Positions 32,501-63,060 of a stretch of 64,000 nucleotides of DNA are shown piece by piece. A program made the translations under genes and the position numbers. Positions within the stretch are counted from its first letter, which is position 1, and each line of letters starts with the position of its first letter. Origin of the DNA: Closterium sp. Naga37s-1. Taxonomy: Eukaryota > Streptophyta > Zygnematophyceae > Desmidiales > Closteriaceae. Location of the stretch: positions 62,001 through 126,000 of the forward strand of contig CANJKZ010000170.1 in NCBI GenBank assembly GCA_947471745.1, given 5' to 3'. The notes under the pieces were generated by a model. It made no database searches. It was not told the origin of the DNA and worked only from the letters and a program-made list of their open reading frames with translations.

Positions 32501-35500
32501 TGCCCTCCCCATCCCGCTGCCTTCCGCTTCCTCATCTACTCCGTCCTTCTCAGCAGCAGAAGCGGCAGCAGCAGCACTTTCTGTCTGCGCTTCAGCAGGC
32601 AAACGCGCGCCATTTCTCTCGTCCCCAACAACCTCCTTCTCGACTCCCCTCTCGCCTGCACAAAGTCCTTCATCCACCCCTAACCCTGTGTCTGCCTCTA
32701 CCTCTCCTTCTGCCCCTCCCTCTGCCCCTGCCACTGCCCCTCCATCTGCCTCTGCCTCTGCCCCTACGCCTGTCCTTTCCACAACCTCCAAGTTAGTCTG
32801 TACAAGCATTGCAGGCACGCCTTCAAGCCCCGTTTCTCCCTCTGCATTCCCTCCCTCTTCCTTCCCTTCCACGCCCTTCCCTCCCTCCTCCCCTGCGTCC
32901 CCCTCCCCAGCTTCACGGCTACCCCCATTCATACCCAGCCCCACCTCCCCCATCATCTCCCTCACACCATTTTCACGCCCCTCTTGCACCTCCACCACTA
33001 CCCCGTCACCACTCTCTGCCTCCACACACCGCTCTGCACCTGCTGCTGCAGCAGGCATGGGCAGTGGGGGAGGAACGATGGCAGCAGGAGGAGTGGTGGG
33101 GAAGGAGAAGGGGGTTGGTGCAGAGACACAGGAATCATCACCTTCTCCTGCTGCTGCTACCCCTGCTACCCCTGCTGCTTCTGCTGCCCCTGCTGCCTCT
33201 GCCGCCGCTGCTGTTTCCACTGGCACTCTGATTTCTGCCTTCTCCTCACCTTCTGCAACTACTGCCATGGGCGGACCAGGAGCAGAGGGGGGCGGCAACG
33301 CAGCAACAGCGGCATCAAGAGCGGCAGCAGAAGGGGAGGAGGAAGCGGGGGTGTGTGGGATGATGCGAGGAGACAAGGGAGGCAAGCCATGTGCAGCCCC
33401 ATCTACCCCTGAACCCCCGCTGCCGAACCCACTACCCACACTACCAGGCCCAACCTGCCCCTCCTCCACCATCACCCTCGACCGGCTCCTCTCCCTCCTC
33501 CTCCGCCTCTGCTCCCGCCGCTCATTCGCTTCCGCGCCGCTGAGAGCAGCAGCAGCCGCGGCAGAGGCGGCAGCATTGGGCGCGCTTTTGGGCCCTCCTC
33601 CCTGCGCCCACGCCTCGCTGTGGTGCTTGGGCGGTATATGCAGCATGTCTGGTCGCACGCGAGACTTGGACCGCCTATGCGAGTGCGACCGCTCTGCCAC
33701 CTTCCCCTCCCCTCCTGCCTTCCCATCCCCTCCTCCTCCTCCTCCTCCTCCGCCTCCTTTCCCCGTTCCCTCCCCTTTTTCCTTCCCCTCGCCCTCCTTC
33801 TCTCCGCCCACCATCCCTCCCTTGCCACCACGCGGGCTCGTAGCACCCAGAGCCGAAAGTCCTGCCCCTCCACCCTCCCCCCACGCCAGCACTCCTGCCA
33901 GGTCCGCGCCTGACCGCGACTTGCTGCGGTGCCGCTGGTGCCTGCGCGCCGCAACACTCCCACCTGCCCCCCCTGCTCCCCCTACCGCCCCTGCCGCCGC
34001 CGCCGCCGCTGCTGCTGCCGCCGCAGCCCCTTCCCCGCCAGAGCCTCTGGGACTACGCGCGGGGCGGGGGGAAGGCGCAACCCACGCATGCGCACCAGAA
34101 CGGGGGGAAAAGAGGATGGCAGACGGTGTGCTGGGGATGCTACCGCTGGGCGTGTTGGGGACAGTAAGCGGGGTAAGCACTTGATCAAGGGTGAATTCCC
34201 CTGAGCCACAGAAGGCGGCGGAGGAGGAGGCGTCAACGGAAGCCAGAGCAGCGTCTACAGCTAGCAGCGAGTCTGAGTCGAGGAGAGAAGGGGACATCAC
34301 TGCTCGCGCTAGCAGCTCTCCGCTCGCTGCTGCTCGTGACCTGCTGCGACCCAGTCTCCGCTCCCTGCGAAATGAAGCTGCAGCGGCAGCCGCTGTGCCT
34401 GCAGCTGCTGCCCCTGCTGCCCCTGCACCGGCAGCAGCCAGACCACCAAAGGAGCCTGCTTCCAACCCGACGCCTTCTAGCCCTCTCTCCCAGCTAACAG
34501 TCCTGCCCGAATCCACCCTGTCCGTTCCTCCCAGCCCTCCCTCCCCCACGGCCACCTGTAACCCCTGCCCCTCGCCCCCTTCATGCTGCTGCTGCGTGCC
34601 GCGCTGCTCTGGTGCCGCACTGTCAGCAGCACGCGCCCCCGCTTGCTCCCCATCTCCTCTTCCCTCTGCTGCTACTCCCGGGGAAGAATCCGCACCAGCC
34701 GCAGCAGTCGCAGCAGCACCACCAGCAGTAGCGGCAGTATCATGTGGTTTGAGCCAGCTAGACGCGCCCACTGCTCGCCCCAGCACCATATGTGGAGTAC
34801 TATCGGATACAGACACCGGCACCCCACCTCCCGCGCCTCTCCCTGCGTCTGCGCCATCCCCACCGGGGCTGTCACCACCACCAGGCGACCTATTCAGCTC
34901 CTTCTTCCCGCCCGTGCTGCTCCGACGAGCCACCCTCCTGCCGCTGCTGCTGCTCGGCCTCACACACGCAACAACGCCCGCCGCACTCCCTCCTCCCTCC
35001 CCTCCTCCAACCTGCTGCTGCTGCCTGCGCGATTCCCGCCCGAACATGCGCGAGGCTCCCCCGAGCAGCCCCGCGGCCGTGGGGGAAACGAGGTCCCAGT
35101 CCAGCAGCGACTTCCGCCTGCCCCTGCCCTCCGCGCCGAGCGGAGTGAGAAGCGGCGAGGGCGTGGACTGCGGGGACGACGCTGGGACCGCCCCTGGGCC
35201 CTCCGCGCTCGATACACTCGGCACCTTTCCGCCTGCCCCTCCCGAATTAACAGGGCTAGCGAGAGGGCTGGGGGTGCGCGGGAGCAGGGTCTTCTTTGCG
35301 GCTTCCTTCCGCCTGTCCAGGGAGAAGGAGAACGATGCGCCCATGAAGCCCCTGGGGCTCGCAGTGGCGGCGTCTGCGGTCTGCGGACGTACTAATGCTG
35401 TTGCTGCCGTTGTAATTGTACCTGCAGTTTCTGCTGTCGCCTGCTGCTGCCGCTGCGTCTGACCCTGCGCGCCTCTGCTTCCGCTACTCCGCATCTTCCC

Positions 35501-36385
35501 CACGGGAGACTTTAGCGTCGATGATTTGGAGGGTCTAGCCTCGCTGCTCTCCGCACCCACCCCCATGTCTTCCCCACTGTAACACATCTCCCCGCTGGTA
35601 ACCCCACTTCCGGAGCCAGATGCGGAGGATCCGACAGAGCGCCGAAGCGCGTTGAACTTCCACATACCCTTTTTAAGCGCCGCTGCCACCCCGCCTCGCG
35701 CGTGCCCGTCCACCGGGGAGAGCACAACGGGGGAAAGCATCTGCTCCGGCGTCACATCGCCCGCGCTCGCGCCTGCGGCGGGGGGAGTTCTTCCGCCGTC
35801 CGCGGTTGCGCCTGGGGAGTCGAGCGCGGCGGGGGGTGGGAAATCGGTGGTGGAGGACTTGCGGAAGAGCCCGTGGAAGCGGGAGGCGGTGCGTGGGGTG
35901 TGATGCGGCGTGTGATGCTGGGAATGCGCCTGCGCGTCATTGCCTTGCGTGGATTGCGAGCCGTGTTGCTCAGGAGTGGTGGCATTAATAGCCGCAGTAG
36001 TAGTAGTAGTAGCAGCAGCAGTGGTGGTATTAGCGGGCTCGGCGCGCTTGTGAGGGTCGCTGCTGCCGTCATGCGAGACCAGCAGCGCGAGCTTGCGGCT
36101 CTTACTGTTGTACCACTTGCGAAATGTCGCGTCCGTGCCCTCGCCTTCGTCGCGATCGCGATGCGACGACCCATGCTCCTGCTGCTGCTGCGACGAAGGT
36201 TCTACCGACGTTCCTTTGCCTTTGCCGTGGTGCTTCTTTCCCCCATCCAGGCTTCTCCGCCTCTCCTTTCCATGCTTCTCCTTGCCGCTGCTGCTCTTCT
36301 CCTTGCCGCTGCTCTTCTCCTTCCGAGGCGGGTCGGGAGACGACTTCCCGACCACCGCACTCTCACCGCGAATCTCGGCGAGCAT
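26577..36385 (-). CDS. giant conserved-hypothetical protein, disordered N-terminus and helical C-terminal third
   Basis: Modelled exons (minus): 36385-27614, 27386-27113, 26773-26577, giving 3080 aa; phases 0 and 1 close in frame. I do not recognise the family. Residues 1 to about 1780 are low complexity: Lys/Glu-rich start, poly-Ala and poly-Gly runs, long acidic stretches (31700-32000 bp), and a Ser-His repeat at 31170-31240. Ordered helical segments follow, at about 1830-1850 (RDHWSWLFMQYLEMML), 1950-2001 (YEWVRRKFRGVADSAEKL, WLKYWEQWG), 2215-2260 (LLRLLHRIARFELLANNF), 2568-2665 (EEIDRLYYSLGLGPGVLAMN) and 2768-2807 (HPWAYEVTLNFLRMHSRG), with a Trp-rich end (ACRLWGWAMPKRAQLVKQ). Low-complexity inserts separate them. 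Conserved-looking helices and a 8.8-kb stop-free frame support a real gene. It could be an ARM/HEAT-like scaffold; that is a guess. Confidence 0.75.
26908..26925. repeat. degraded palindrome beside a duplicated exon end
   Basis: TTTTGTGATGTCTCAAAA, two changes from a perfect arm pair. Nearby, the end of exon 2 of the minus-strand giant gene (27113-27160) is repeated at 27039-27090 and more weakly at 26955-26990; 'accagcaccgac' occurs on both sides of the palindrome. Confidence 0.75.
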
Positions 36386-37634
36386 TGCGGCTGGTTCGAG
36401 AAGGGAACCCGGGGCAGGGATTATGGAGCAGGGAGCAGACGTGCGGTCTCAGCTCTGAGTGCTCAACGGTGGTTCGCGAGGCAGACTGCACGCGGGCAGC
36501 CGAAGGCTGGATCGAAACGGTCAAAGGGCTCATGGACAGCGTATGCCAAGCGGTAGTGCAGACTCGCCGGCATACGCGGTTTTTTTGGAATGTCTATCAA
36601 ATGCTATGCGAAGACATGGAGAGATTCAGCGGCTCGCAACGTCTAGCATTGCCAACGAACGACATTTCCATAAATGTTGAGAGACGTGGCTTTGATGAAC
36701 GGAGGCGGAACGAACGCCGCTGCTGGCGTGGCTGCAGTGCTGACGGGAAGAACTCGATGGTGTCTCGAAAGACTGCTTGCTCTCCTCGCTGTTCTTGTGT
36801 TGGGGGTGTTGATGTAGGCGTATCAGCATGAGAAGCAGCATAGGACTGCAGCCATGAAAATGAGCACACACGCAGCAAACCCTAACCAATGAATGGTTGT
36901 TATGGTTTGGAAATGGATGGATCCAAGGTCCACGACGGTGTACATACATCATTACTTGCTCGCACAACTGCTGCTCATAACGACAACTCCGCTCGCACAT
37001 CACGAAATGAGGTCGTGGAATGGAGGAACTAACCTGTACAAAATTTTAGCATCAAATACTATGATTCATAATAGGCTATTCTAGCACCAATTCCTGGGCT
37101 GGAATATCTTATAAGGTCCATCATGTGTAATCATTAATATACATTGTAGTGATTTTTTTTCTTGTCATGCCTGTTCACATCTATAATATATCGAAGGAGG
37201 GAAACAATAAGTCTATTATGATGCTTATTTATACAGAAAAATTCAAACAACATGTGTTAGTGGTGGAATGCATTTAAGTAACACAGAAATACAACGAAAT
37301 ATTACAAATATTACATTTGGGTTCAGAGGCTCGCAACATGCCACATTCCAGCGCTGAGGCGGAGGCTTGGGCTGTGCTTGTAACGGAGATATTTGGATAA
37401 TGAATTATTGCCCCTGGCACGTGTTTGACGAATTCGTTGCACTCGACACGCAGCAAATGCCAAATTCCCCTTTCCACGTCAATGTTGGATGAAGACGAGC
37501 ATTGAGAGGATTGGAGAGGATAACATGGCGCTGCTCTCTAGTGTAATTGAAATTCAGCACATTGCGGGGGGAATAAAACGTGACAGCATCTTTCCTTCCG
37601 CTGACAGCACGAGCTACACTCTTTGCATGTGAAT
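36386..37634. promoter_or_regulatory. divergent intergenic region (shared promoter candidate)
   Basis: This separates the starts of the minus-strand giant gene and the plus-strand DNA glycosylase gene. 36900-37350 is markedly AT-richer than anything nearby and has no repeat array. I see no confident core-promoter element. An upstream non-coding or short coding exon of either gene could lie here. Confidence 0.45.
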
Positions 37635-57101
<19,467 letters not shown>

Positions 57102-57354
57102 CAGGACCCTCTGGTGACTTTTGAGGCGCCTCAAAAGTCGTTCAGGGGCAGCCAAGAAATGCTAATACCATAAGACCGCTCCGCGCACCCAACCGTAGCA
57201 GGACCCTCTGGTGGTCCACATGTTTGGGGTGTGTGTGAACGTGAATGTGCTGTGAATTGTAGGTTTTAGTTGTTGCTGGTGTGAACCCGACATGATTTGC
57301 TGACCAGCAAAACCCTTCCATCAGCTGCGGTGCCTTAAAGGAGTATAACATGCC

Positions 57355-57411
57355 ATTTAGAAAGCTTGCTTTCTTTCATGTAGCAATGGCATCGTCTCAT
57401 TTCAAATGGGT
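57355..57411 (-). repeat. DIRS split repeat B2
   Basis: 57 bp from ATTTAGAAAGCTTGCTTTCT to CAAATGGGT, the same as B1 at 57665-57721. It forms the 3' end of the element. Confidence 0.92.
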
Positions 57412-57482
57412 TTAGTACAATTTGAAATCCAAGCAGCCTATCAGACTAATGTGCTAACACATTTCAAGGGGTGGGTGGGCGG

Positions 57483-57664
57483 GAAAATCGGCTAAACCGT
57501 TTGAAAATGAGAGACGTGGGTGGAGGGAAATGACCTCCAGCCCACGTTTTGTACTCCAAAACGGGCGTTTAGCGCGGTTCGTCGCTGCCCATTCCTACAT
57601 TACAGACTGCTTCGCTTTCAAAATACGAAATTTTGAAAAGCGTTACACTTTTAAAAATATTCAT
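57483..57664 (-). repeat. DIRS split repeat A2
   Basis: 182 bp identical by eye to A1 at 62879-63060. It abuts B1 at 57664/57665. Confidence 0.95.
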
Positions 57665-57721
57665 ATTTAGAAAGCTTGCTTTCTTTCATGTAGCAATGGC
57701 ATCGTCTCATTTCAAATGGGT
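57665..57721 (-). repeat. DIRS split repeat B1
   Basis: 57 bp identical to B2; it overlaps the 3' end of the recombinase region. Confidence 0.92.
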
Positions 57722-58719
57722 CTTCTGAGACATGTGCAGTGGAGGTTGTCGTCGTCGCATCAGAGCCGCTGAGTGTTGCACTGGTGATGAGGCTCGTGCC
57801 GGGTCTTGAACGTGTCGAGACGCTTCGACCAGTTGATCGACCGCCGGGGTGATGTACATCTCCTTGGCAGTATCGCTGCGCGACCGTCCCAACTGTTTCA
57901 AAAAGCGATCTGGTACTCCTGAGTTGGCGGAGCCATGTGGCTGCGCCTTTGCGAAAGGAGTGGGTGCCGAGATGCTCGAGACCTAAGCCGATCTTTTGGA
58001 ATGCCTCCTTGCACCAGTTGCGGATTGTTGTGTAGGATGGTGAAGTGGCGGCAGTGCCGAGACTCGTGGTGTCTTGACCGAAAACTCGTATGAGCGGGCC
58101 TCTTTGTGCATGGTTGTATCCCGCCAATTGGATGAAGCGCTTGGTGCACCGTACGGGGCAGAAGGGACCTGAGCTTGCTGCTACTGGAACCCATGCACCT
58201 TCTCCTGCCTGGTCAGTCTTTGAGCGGGGAATAAAGAGCCACATGGCGTCTTCCTCGAACTGGATGTCGTGCCACTTAATTTCGACGAGGTCCGAGTAGC
58301 GTAGAAGGCCGGCGTACATTAGGATTGGGATGAGTCCCTTCTGGAACTCGCCGGGGTTGTTTGACTCCGGGTATTCCAACGCCATTTCGTGGACTTGGTG
58401 CAAAGAGATGGGCTCTTTGAGTCGTCGGGGGTGCGGGCAATGTCGCTTGGCGAATTCCCGCACTTGGCATGTGAACGGCCCAGTTGATGGGCACGGGGCC
58501 CCGATCATCCGATGTGCGAAGCGGACTGTCGAGCATGTCAGTTGTATCACTGATACTGTGGCTTTTTGTTGAATCGCATGGACCAGGTATAACGCGAGCG
58601 TCTGTGCATGGCAGAAACTGTAGCTTGACTCGTTTGCAGAACGCGCGGAACTTGGCCCAGTACGGCTCGTAGGTGCGAATCGTAGAGTCGGCCCGTGTTT
58701 GCGCAGTTATATGGAGCAA
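57707..58719 (-). pseudogene. DIRS tyrosine recombinase, frameshifted
   Basis: The enzyme would integrate the circular DNA copy of the element. Three frames each carry part of the domain. 58719-58550 has the N-terminal SAM-like DNA-binding part (STIRTYEPYWAKFRAFCKR). 58550-57930 has the catalytic Arg (GLLRYSDLVEIKW) and the H-x-x-R box (GTHSFRKGAATW). From about 57930 to 57707 the reading continues in another frame (GVPDRFLKQLGRSRSDTAKE) with the nucleophilic Tyr in EMYITP. Two indels, near 58550 and 57930, therefore break it. All catalytic residues survive at DNA level. No start codon is intact for the middle part (its frame opens at GTG). Confidence 0.88.
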
Positions 58720-58766
58720 TTCGTGCTTGAGCCTCTCAAGTAATCATGCACCAGGTTCGTGAGAGG

Positions 58767-60780
58767 TCAGGTAGCGAACGACACTCGGAAAGCGAGAATA
58801 GGGCTATGAGGCATTCCTTCGCCAGAAAAGGCACAAGTGTGGGTGCCCGCGGTGAGGCACTGACTCCCATGGGTGAGGTGGATGTGAGCGCGAATGCAAG
58901 GGGCCCACTTCGGTGGGGTGGTTTGTAGCAACGGCCACCAGCTTGCCCCTGGCCAATGAGGCACTACGAGCGTGAGCGATGCTCGCGTCCGTTGGGCGTG
59001 GTGAAGCACTGCTGGGATGAGGTGTGGTGGTGGGAAAGCATAACCGTGCTCAGCGTTCCATGATATTGAGAAGGCGTCGGTAGCCTCTGCGTCCGGGTGA
59101 GGTGTTTTGGAACAGAAGCGGGCTAACTGTGTGTTGCTTGCATTGGCGAATAGATCGATGGAGTGCGGTCCCAAACGCCGCTCAATGAGGCGGAACCACG
59201 GTGCTTTAATTGAGTAGTCATCTCGATCGATCATCTTGGAGAGTTCGTCCGCGCGTGTGTTGAGCTCGCGTGGTATCCATTCGACCGTCAGGCGAATCCT
59301 CGAGGCCATGCACGTTTGAATAATGGCTCTGCATGTTGTGGTGAGACTAGGGCTTCGAGAGCCGCCTTTGCGAAGAATGAAGAATACGCCTTGGTTGTCA
59401 GTTCTGGCTAGGACGTGTCGGTTGTGGATCCCTCCCGCGAACGTTTGGAGAGCCCATAGAACTCCTTCCATTTCTCGTTGCGTGCTCGAGGTCCTTGTGA
59501 GATGCTCGGGCATTGCTGCATTCGCCTCGGTTCGCCCTCCCGGGAACGTGTCGAGTGTGGCTCCCCAACAGTGTGCGCTGGCGTCCACATGGATCACTGC
59601 GTCATAGCTGCTCGGGACGTGGAAGGGGGCGCCATTGAAGTTGTCGAATTCTTGCAGCCAAAACTCGAGTTCCTCGATTACGGCGGGGACTAATGGCACC
59701 TTGCTGTTCCATGAAGCGGCCTCCTGAATGGTCTGCAGCAGGTTCTGGCTAAATGCCCGCGCAGTTGCGCCGATGGCAAGTGACATCGAAGCGAGCATGC
59801 CAGTGACCCTCGCTACATGGCGGATCGGGACCTTGCGCTTGGCTCTGCCTGCCATGCAAAGTTCTTGAATGGTCGAGCGTAACGATGTACGCCGCTCGGG
59901 ACCAATGGAGAACTGGCCGTGCTTAGTATCCAGTTCGACACCTAGAAAGCGCAGCTGCTGGGTGGGTTGCAGATGAGACTTCTTAGAATTAATGACTAGC
60001 CCCGCCTTGTTGAGGTCCTCCACCATCATCTGACACGTAGTTCGAGCCTCTGCTTCCGTGTGACACAAAAATATGATGTCGTCAACGTACGGGATGACTC
60101 GTACCCCGAGGGCCCGCCAGCGGCGGGCGAGCTGCTTGATAAGTTGCGTGAATACAAATGGGGCCGTCGCGAGGCCGAAAGGGAGGGAACGAAAGACGTA
60201 TGAGCGCCCGTCGAATTGGAATCCCAGGTACTTCCAGCATGACGGATGGATGTCGACGTGGTGGTATCCTGATTTGAGGTCGACAACGAACATCCAATCG
60301 CCTATGCTGACGAGCTCCGCCACCCGCTTCAATCCCTCGTACTTGAATTTGGGGATGCTCAGATAGTCGGCACTTGTCTCTTTGAACCACCACATTTAGT
60401 GGACTGATGCAGAGCTGTTGGGATCCGGGGGCGATAATGGCCGCACCACTATCAAGGAGCTCGAGTATGGCCTGCTTGGTGAACTTTGAGTGGATTAGTG
60501 CTCCCGCGTGGTTGTCTTTCTGAAACGGCGTGGGGGGCCCATGCTTCCATGGCATCCAATAGCCATTTAAAACCACCGAGAGTATGAAGCTACTCTCGCA
60601 CCATGAGCTCCACCAAGGAAATGCTGCGCGCAGGCGTCCGCGCATGGTCGTGACGAGCTTGTCGGTGATCGCGATCTCGTACGGGTCATACTCAACCATC
60701 GAGCCGATACCCGGTGTATCTGTGGACCATGGGGTTCGGGGCAGCATGGGACATGCTTCGTTAAGCAAGGTATGCGGCAA
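58767..60780 (-). pseudogene. DIRS reverse transcriptase-RNase H, disrupted near its N-terminus
   Basis: 60395-58767 is open for 542 codons: fingers/palm (LSIPKFKYEGLKRVAEL, DLKSGYHH), the YVDD active site at about 60074-60085, RNase H (HVDASAHCWGA, RTDNQG, ADELSK) and a DIRS-typical C-terminus (PHSIDLFANASN). The preceding conserved part (ILELLDSGAAII, SPLNVV) lies in another frame at 60780-60396. The R-L-I-x-D strand expected between SPLNVV and SIPKFKYEG is missing, indicating a short deletion with frameshift near 60370-60400. The long frame opens at an ATG created there, so it would lack the first RT motifs. Confidence 0.9.
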
Positions 60781-61246
60781 TGTAGGTCCCCCGTGAGGTT
60801 CTCACTCTCGCTCTCTCTTTTTCTCTCTCTTCCTTTCTCTCTCGTTGTTGTCGTTGTTGATTTTTTTTTTTTTTTTTTTTTTTTTCATGAGTCCGTTTGC
60901 CTGATTGCATGCACTTGGGTGTTCCGCCCTGTGCCTAACATGTGGTGCTCGTAGGGCAGCTCCTTCTTTTGCTCGGTGAGCTCATCACGGTGAACATCTC
61001 GCTCGTGCTCTTCCTTCCTCCCCCCTCTTTTTGTTTGTTTGTTTGTTTGTTTTTTTTTTTGCATGATCATGCTTGCCGTTCTCCAGATTCGTTGGATAGC
61101 CGTCCTGGCTGCCGTCCCCTTCTTAAGACCATGGAAACCTTGCCTTGCGTCTCGGGCTCCTGGCTTAGTGGGAACAAAAAACTCCCTCCCTTCGTAGTTT
61201 TCTCTCTCGCTTGTTTTCCTCTTTCTCTCTCTTGCTCTTATTCTCT

Positions 61247-61277
<31 letters not shown>

Positions 61278-61587
61278 CAGAGGCTTGTGGCTGGTCCCGT
61301 TGCAGCTTCTTACACACGTTGAAACCAAGGGCCTTAGTAAGTCACACAAAAAATCACCGTTTTCACAAACATAGCCCATTATGCATTCCGAGCCCTCAAT
61401 AATGCACACAAGAAATCCACCATTTCATTAAATGCTTTACTCTAGGACTCCTAGTCCTATCCCCTTGCCTTGGGGTTGGCCCGCGGCCATTCTACCATCC
61501 CCTACGGGAAAACGGCCAGCGGCCTTGCACTCCCTAGTGCTACCTTGATCATGCCCCTCGACACCGGGTGATTGCCCTTTCGGGAGT
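60781..61587 (-). other. gag-RT spacer of the DIRS element with long homopolymer A runs
   Basis: About 800 bp between gag and RT. On the plus strand it has T runs of about 26 (60861-60886), 11 (61051-61061) and 28 (61250-61277), the first and last each preceded by a CTCTCTTTCTCTC-like tract, suggesting internal duplication. No conserved coding signal is seen. PAT-like elements usually have close or overlapping frames, so this may be inserted or degenerated sequence. Confidence 0.6.
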
Positions 61588-62781
61588 TCACACCACCGGT
61601 GCGGGCCCTTGTGCTCCCACCCCATTTTCAGGGCAAGCGTTGGCCATGTGTCCCGGCTGCCCGCAGCGGTAGCAAGAGCCTCGAAAGCTCCTGCCGTTGC
61701 CATCACTTGGCGGGCCACGCTTGTTCCCAAAGGCCATGGGCCCACGCCCTCCGCCGCGTGGGGCGCGATTGAAATTTCCTTGGGCGCGCTCCATGGCCGC
61801 TACGTCCGCGACGGCCTGCTTGAACGGGCGAGAAGTGAAGACGCTCTTGTCTTCATAGAGCTTGAACCTGTTTGCTGTGCGGAAGTTGGTGTAGTCGGCG
61901 ACGTGAAGTAACTTAAAGCGGTTGGTGATGAGCGTGAAGGCTTCGCCAAGGAATTCGAGGGCGCTTGCCGGCTCGTTGTGCCGCACCTTGTGCTCTGCAT
62001 GCTTCAAGTAAGCCCGCAGGTGTTCCAGGACCTCGGCTTGCTCGCGCACGGCGGCGTTCTTGAACGAGGCGGCGGTGATGGTGGGGTTGGGAGAAGGGAG
62101 CGGAGGGAGTTGCTCATCGGATGCAAAAGCGACATTTACAGCATGAGCCTCACCGTCTTCGTCTTCTTCATTGTCGCTGTCGGTGGGGTTGTTCATGACT
62201 GGGGTCGCAATGGCGCGTGTGTCTTCGCCCCTTCCGGTTTTTGTCGTGCGAGCGCGCTTCGCGGACTCCGTTTTCGCCTTTTCGCTTTTAGCAGAAACCG
62301 AAGTTGCGTTTGGTGTAGCGATTTCTTCAGTAACAGCAGGGGTCTGCTGCTGTAACAGGGTCAGCAACTGCTGCAGTTGGGCTGCAGTGAATGACGTCGC
62401 CACTTGCGCGCCCGTCGCCACTTGCGCGTGAGGCCCCACAGGCGCGTCAGGGCCCACAGGCGCGTCAGGGCCCACAGGCCTGCGTCGCTGGCGCGGACGC
62501 GGGGTGCCAGCCGCGCTGGTTGGTGCCGATTTGGCGCCTTCTGTCGTGGCCGGCGCGTCAGGGGCCACAGGGGCTCGAGGCACACTAGGGGCGTGTGCCT
62601 CGACACCAGCAGCGTGTGCCTCGGTCGCGCCCAGCAGGACGTCGACGCCAGTCGGGGAGATTTCCCCGTCTTCTGCCCGGCGCTTGTTTGGGCGATCGCC
62701 CGCGATTTCGCGTGCGTTTCTTGCGGACTCGGGTCGAGTGGGGGCCGTAGCGGTATTAGACTCCCCGCCGTTAAGTGCCAT
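61588..62781 (-). CDS. DIRS Gag-like protein with CCHC zinc knuckle
   Basis: 397 codons from ATG 62781 (MALNGGES). The open frame extends upstream to 62955 but without an ATG. The N-terminal half is Ala/Pro/Thr-rich with a short repeat (VGPDAPVGP). The middle is helical (YLKHAEHKVRHNEPASALEF, FTLITNRFKLLHVADYTNF). The C-terminus has one C-x2-C-x4-H-x4-C knuckle (CYRCGQPGHMANAC) that would bind element RNA. It is intact, unlike the two downstream regions. It is the first gene of the element, starting about 100 bp inside A1. Confidence 0.88.
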   Translation of the reverse strand: MALNGGESNTATAPTRPESARNAREIAGDRPNKRRAEDGEISPTGVDVLLGATEAHAAGVEAHAPSVPRAPVAPDAPATTEGAKSAPTSAAGTPRPRQRRRPVGPDAPVGPDAPVGPHAQVATGAQVATSFTAAQLQQLLTLLQQQTPAVTEEIATPNATSVSAKSEKAKTESAKRARTTKTGRGEDTRAIATPVMNNPTDSDNEEDEDGEAHAVNVAFASDEQLPPLPSPNPTITAASFKNAAVREQAEVLEHLRAYLKHAEHKVRHNEPASALEFLGEAFTLITNRFKLLHVADYTNFRTANRFKLYEDKSVFTSRPFKQAVADVAAMERAQGNFNRAPRGGGRGPMAFGNKRGPPSDGNGRSFRGSCYRCGQPGHMANACPENGVGAQGPAPVV

Positions 62782-62878
62782 AGTTGTTGCGTTGTGCGCG
62801 AAAATGTCAGAGAGTAAAGTCGACGGGGATTGAAAGCGAGGAAGAGACTTGGTCCTCGCCAGCTTGAGTGTGGGAGAC

Positions 62879-63060
62879 GAAAATCGGCTAAACCGTTTGA
62901 AAATGAGAGACGTGGGTGGAGGGAAATGACCTCCAGCCCACGTTTTGTACTCCAAAACGGGCGTTTAGCGCGGTTCGTCGCTGCCCATTCCTACATTACA
63001 GACTGCTTCGCTTTCAAAATACGAAATTTTGAAAAGCGTTACACTTTTAAAAATATTCAT
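62879..63060 (-). repeat. DIRS split repeat A1
   Basis: 182 bp identical by eye to A2 at 57483-57664; the element's 5' end. Confidence 0.95.

Larger units (their letters stand above)
57355..63060 (-). mobile_element. DIRS-order (PAT-like) tyrosine-recombinase retrotransposon, decayed
   Basis: In element orientation (minus strand): a 182-bp repeat A1 (63060-62879), gag (62781-61588), an RT-RNase H region (60780-58767), a tyrosine recombinase region (58719-57707), then B1 (57721-57665), A2 (57664-57483) and B2 (57411-57355). A1-ORFs-B1-A2-B2 is the split-direct-repeat arrangement of PAT-like DIRS elements, such as kangaroo of Volvox. There is no integrase and no LTR. A1 and A2 are identical by eye, which argues for a recent insertion, yet RT and recombinase frames are broken, so the copy is probably non-autonomous. 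B2 is separated from A2 by 71 bp. Confidence 0.92.

Noticed and set aside
32256..34184. 642-codon plus-strand frame antisense to the giant gene
   Set aside because: Its Pro/Ser-rich composition mirrors the Gly/Glu-rich sense strand; no domain, and the sense frame carries the conserved helices further on.
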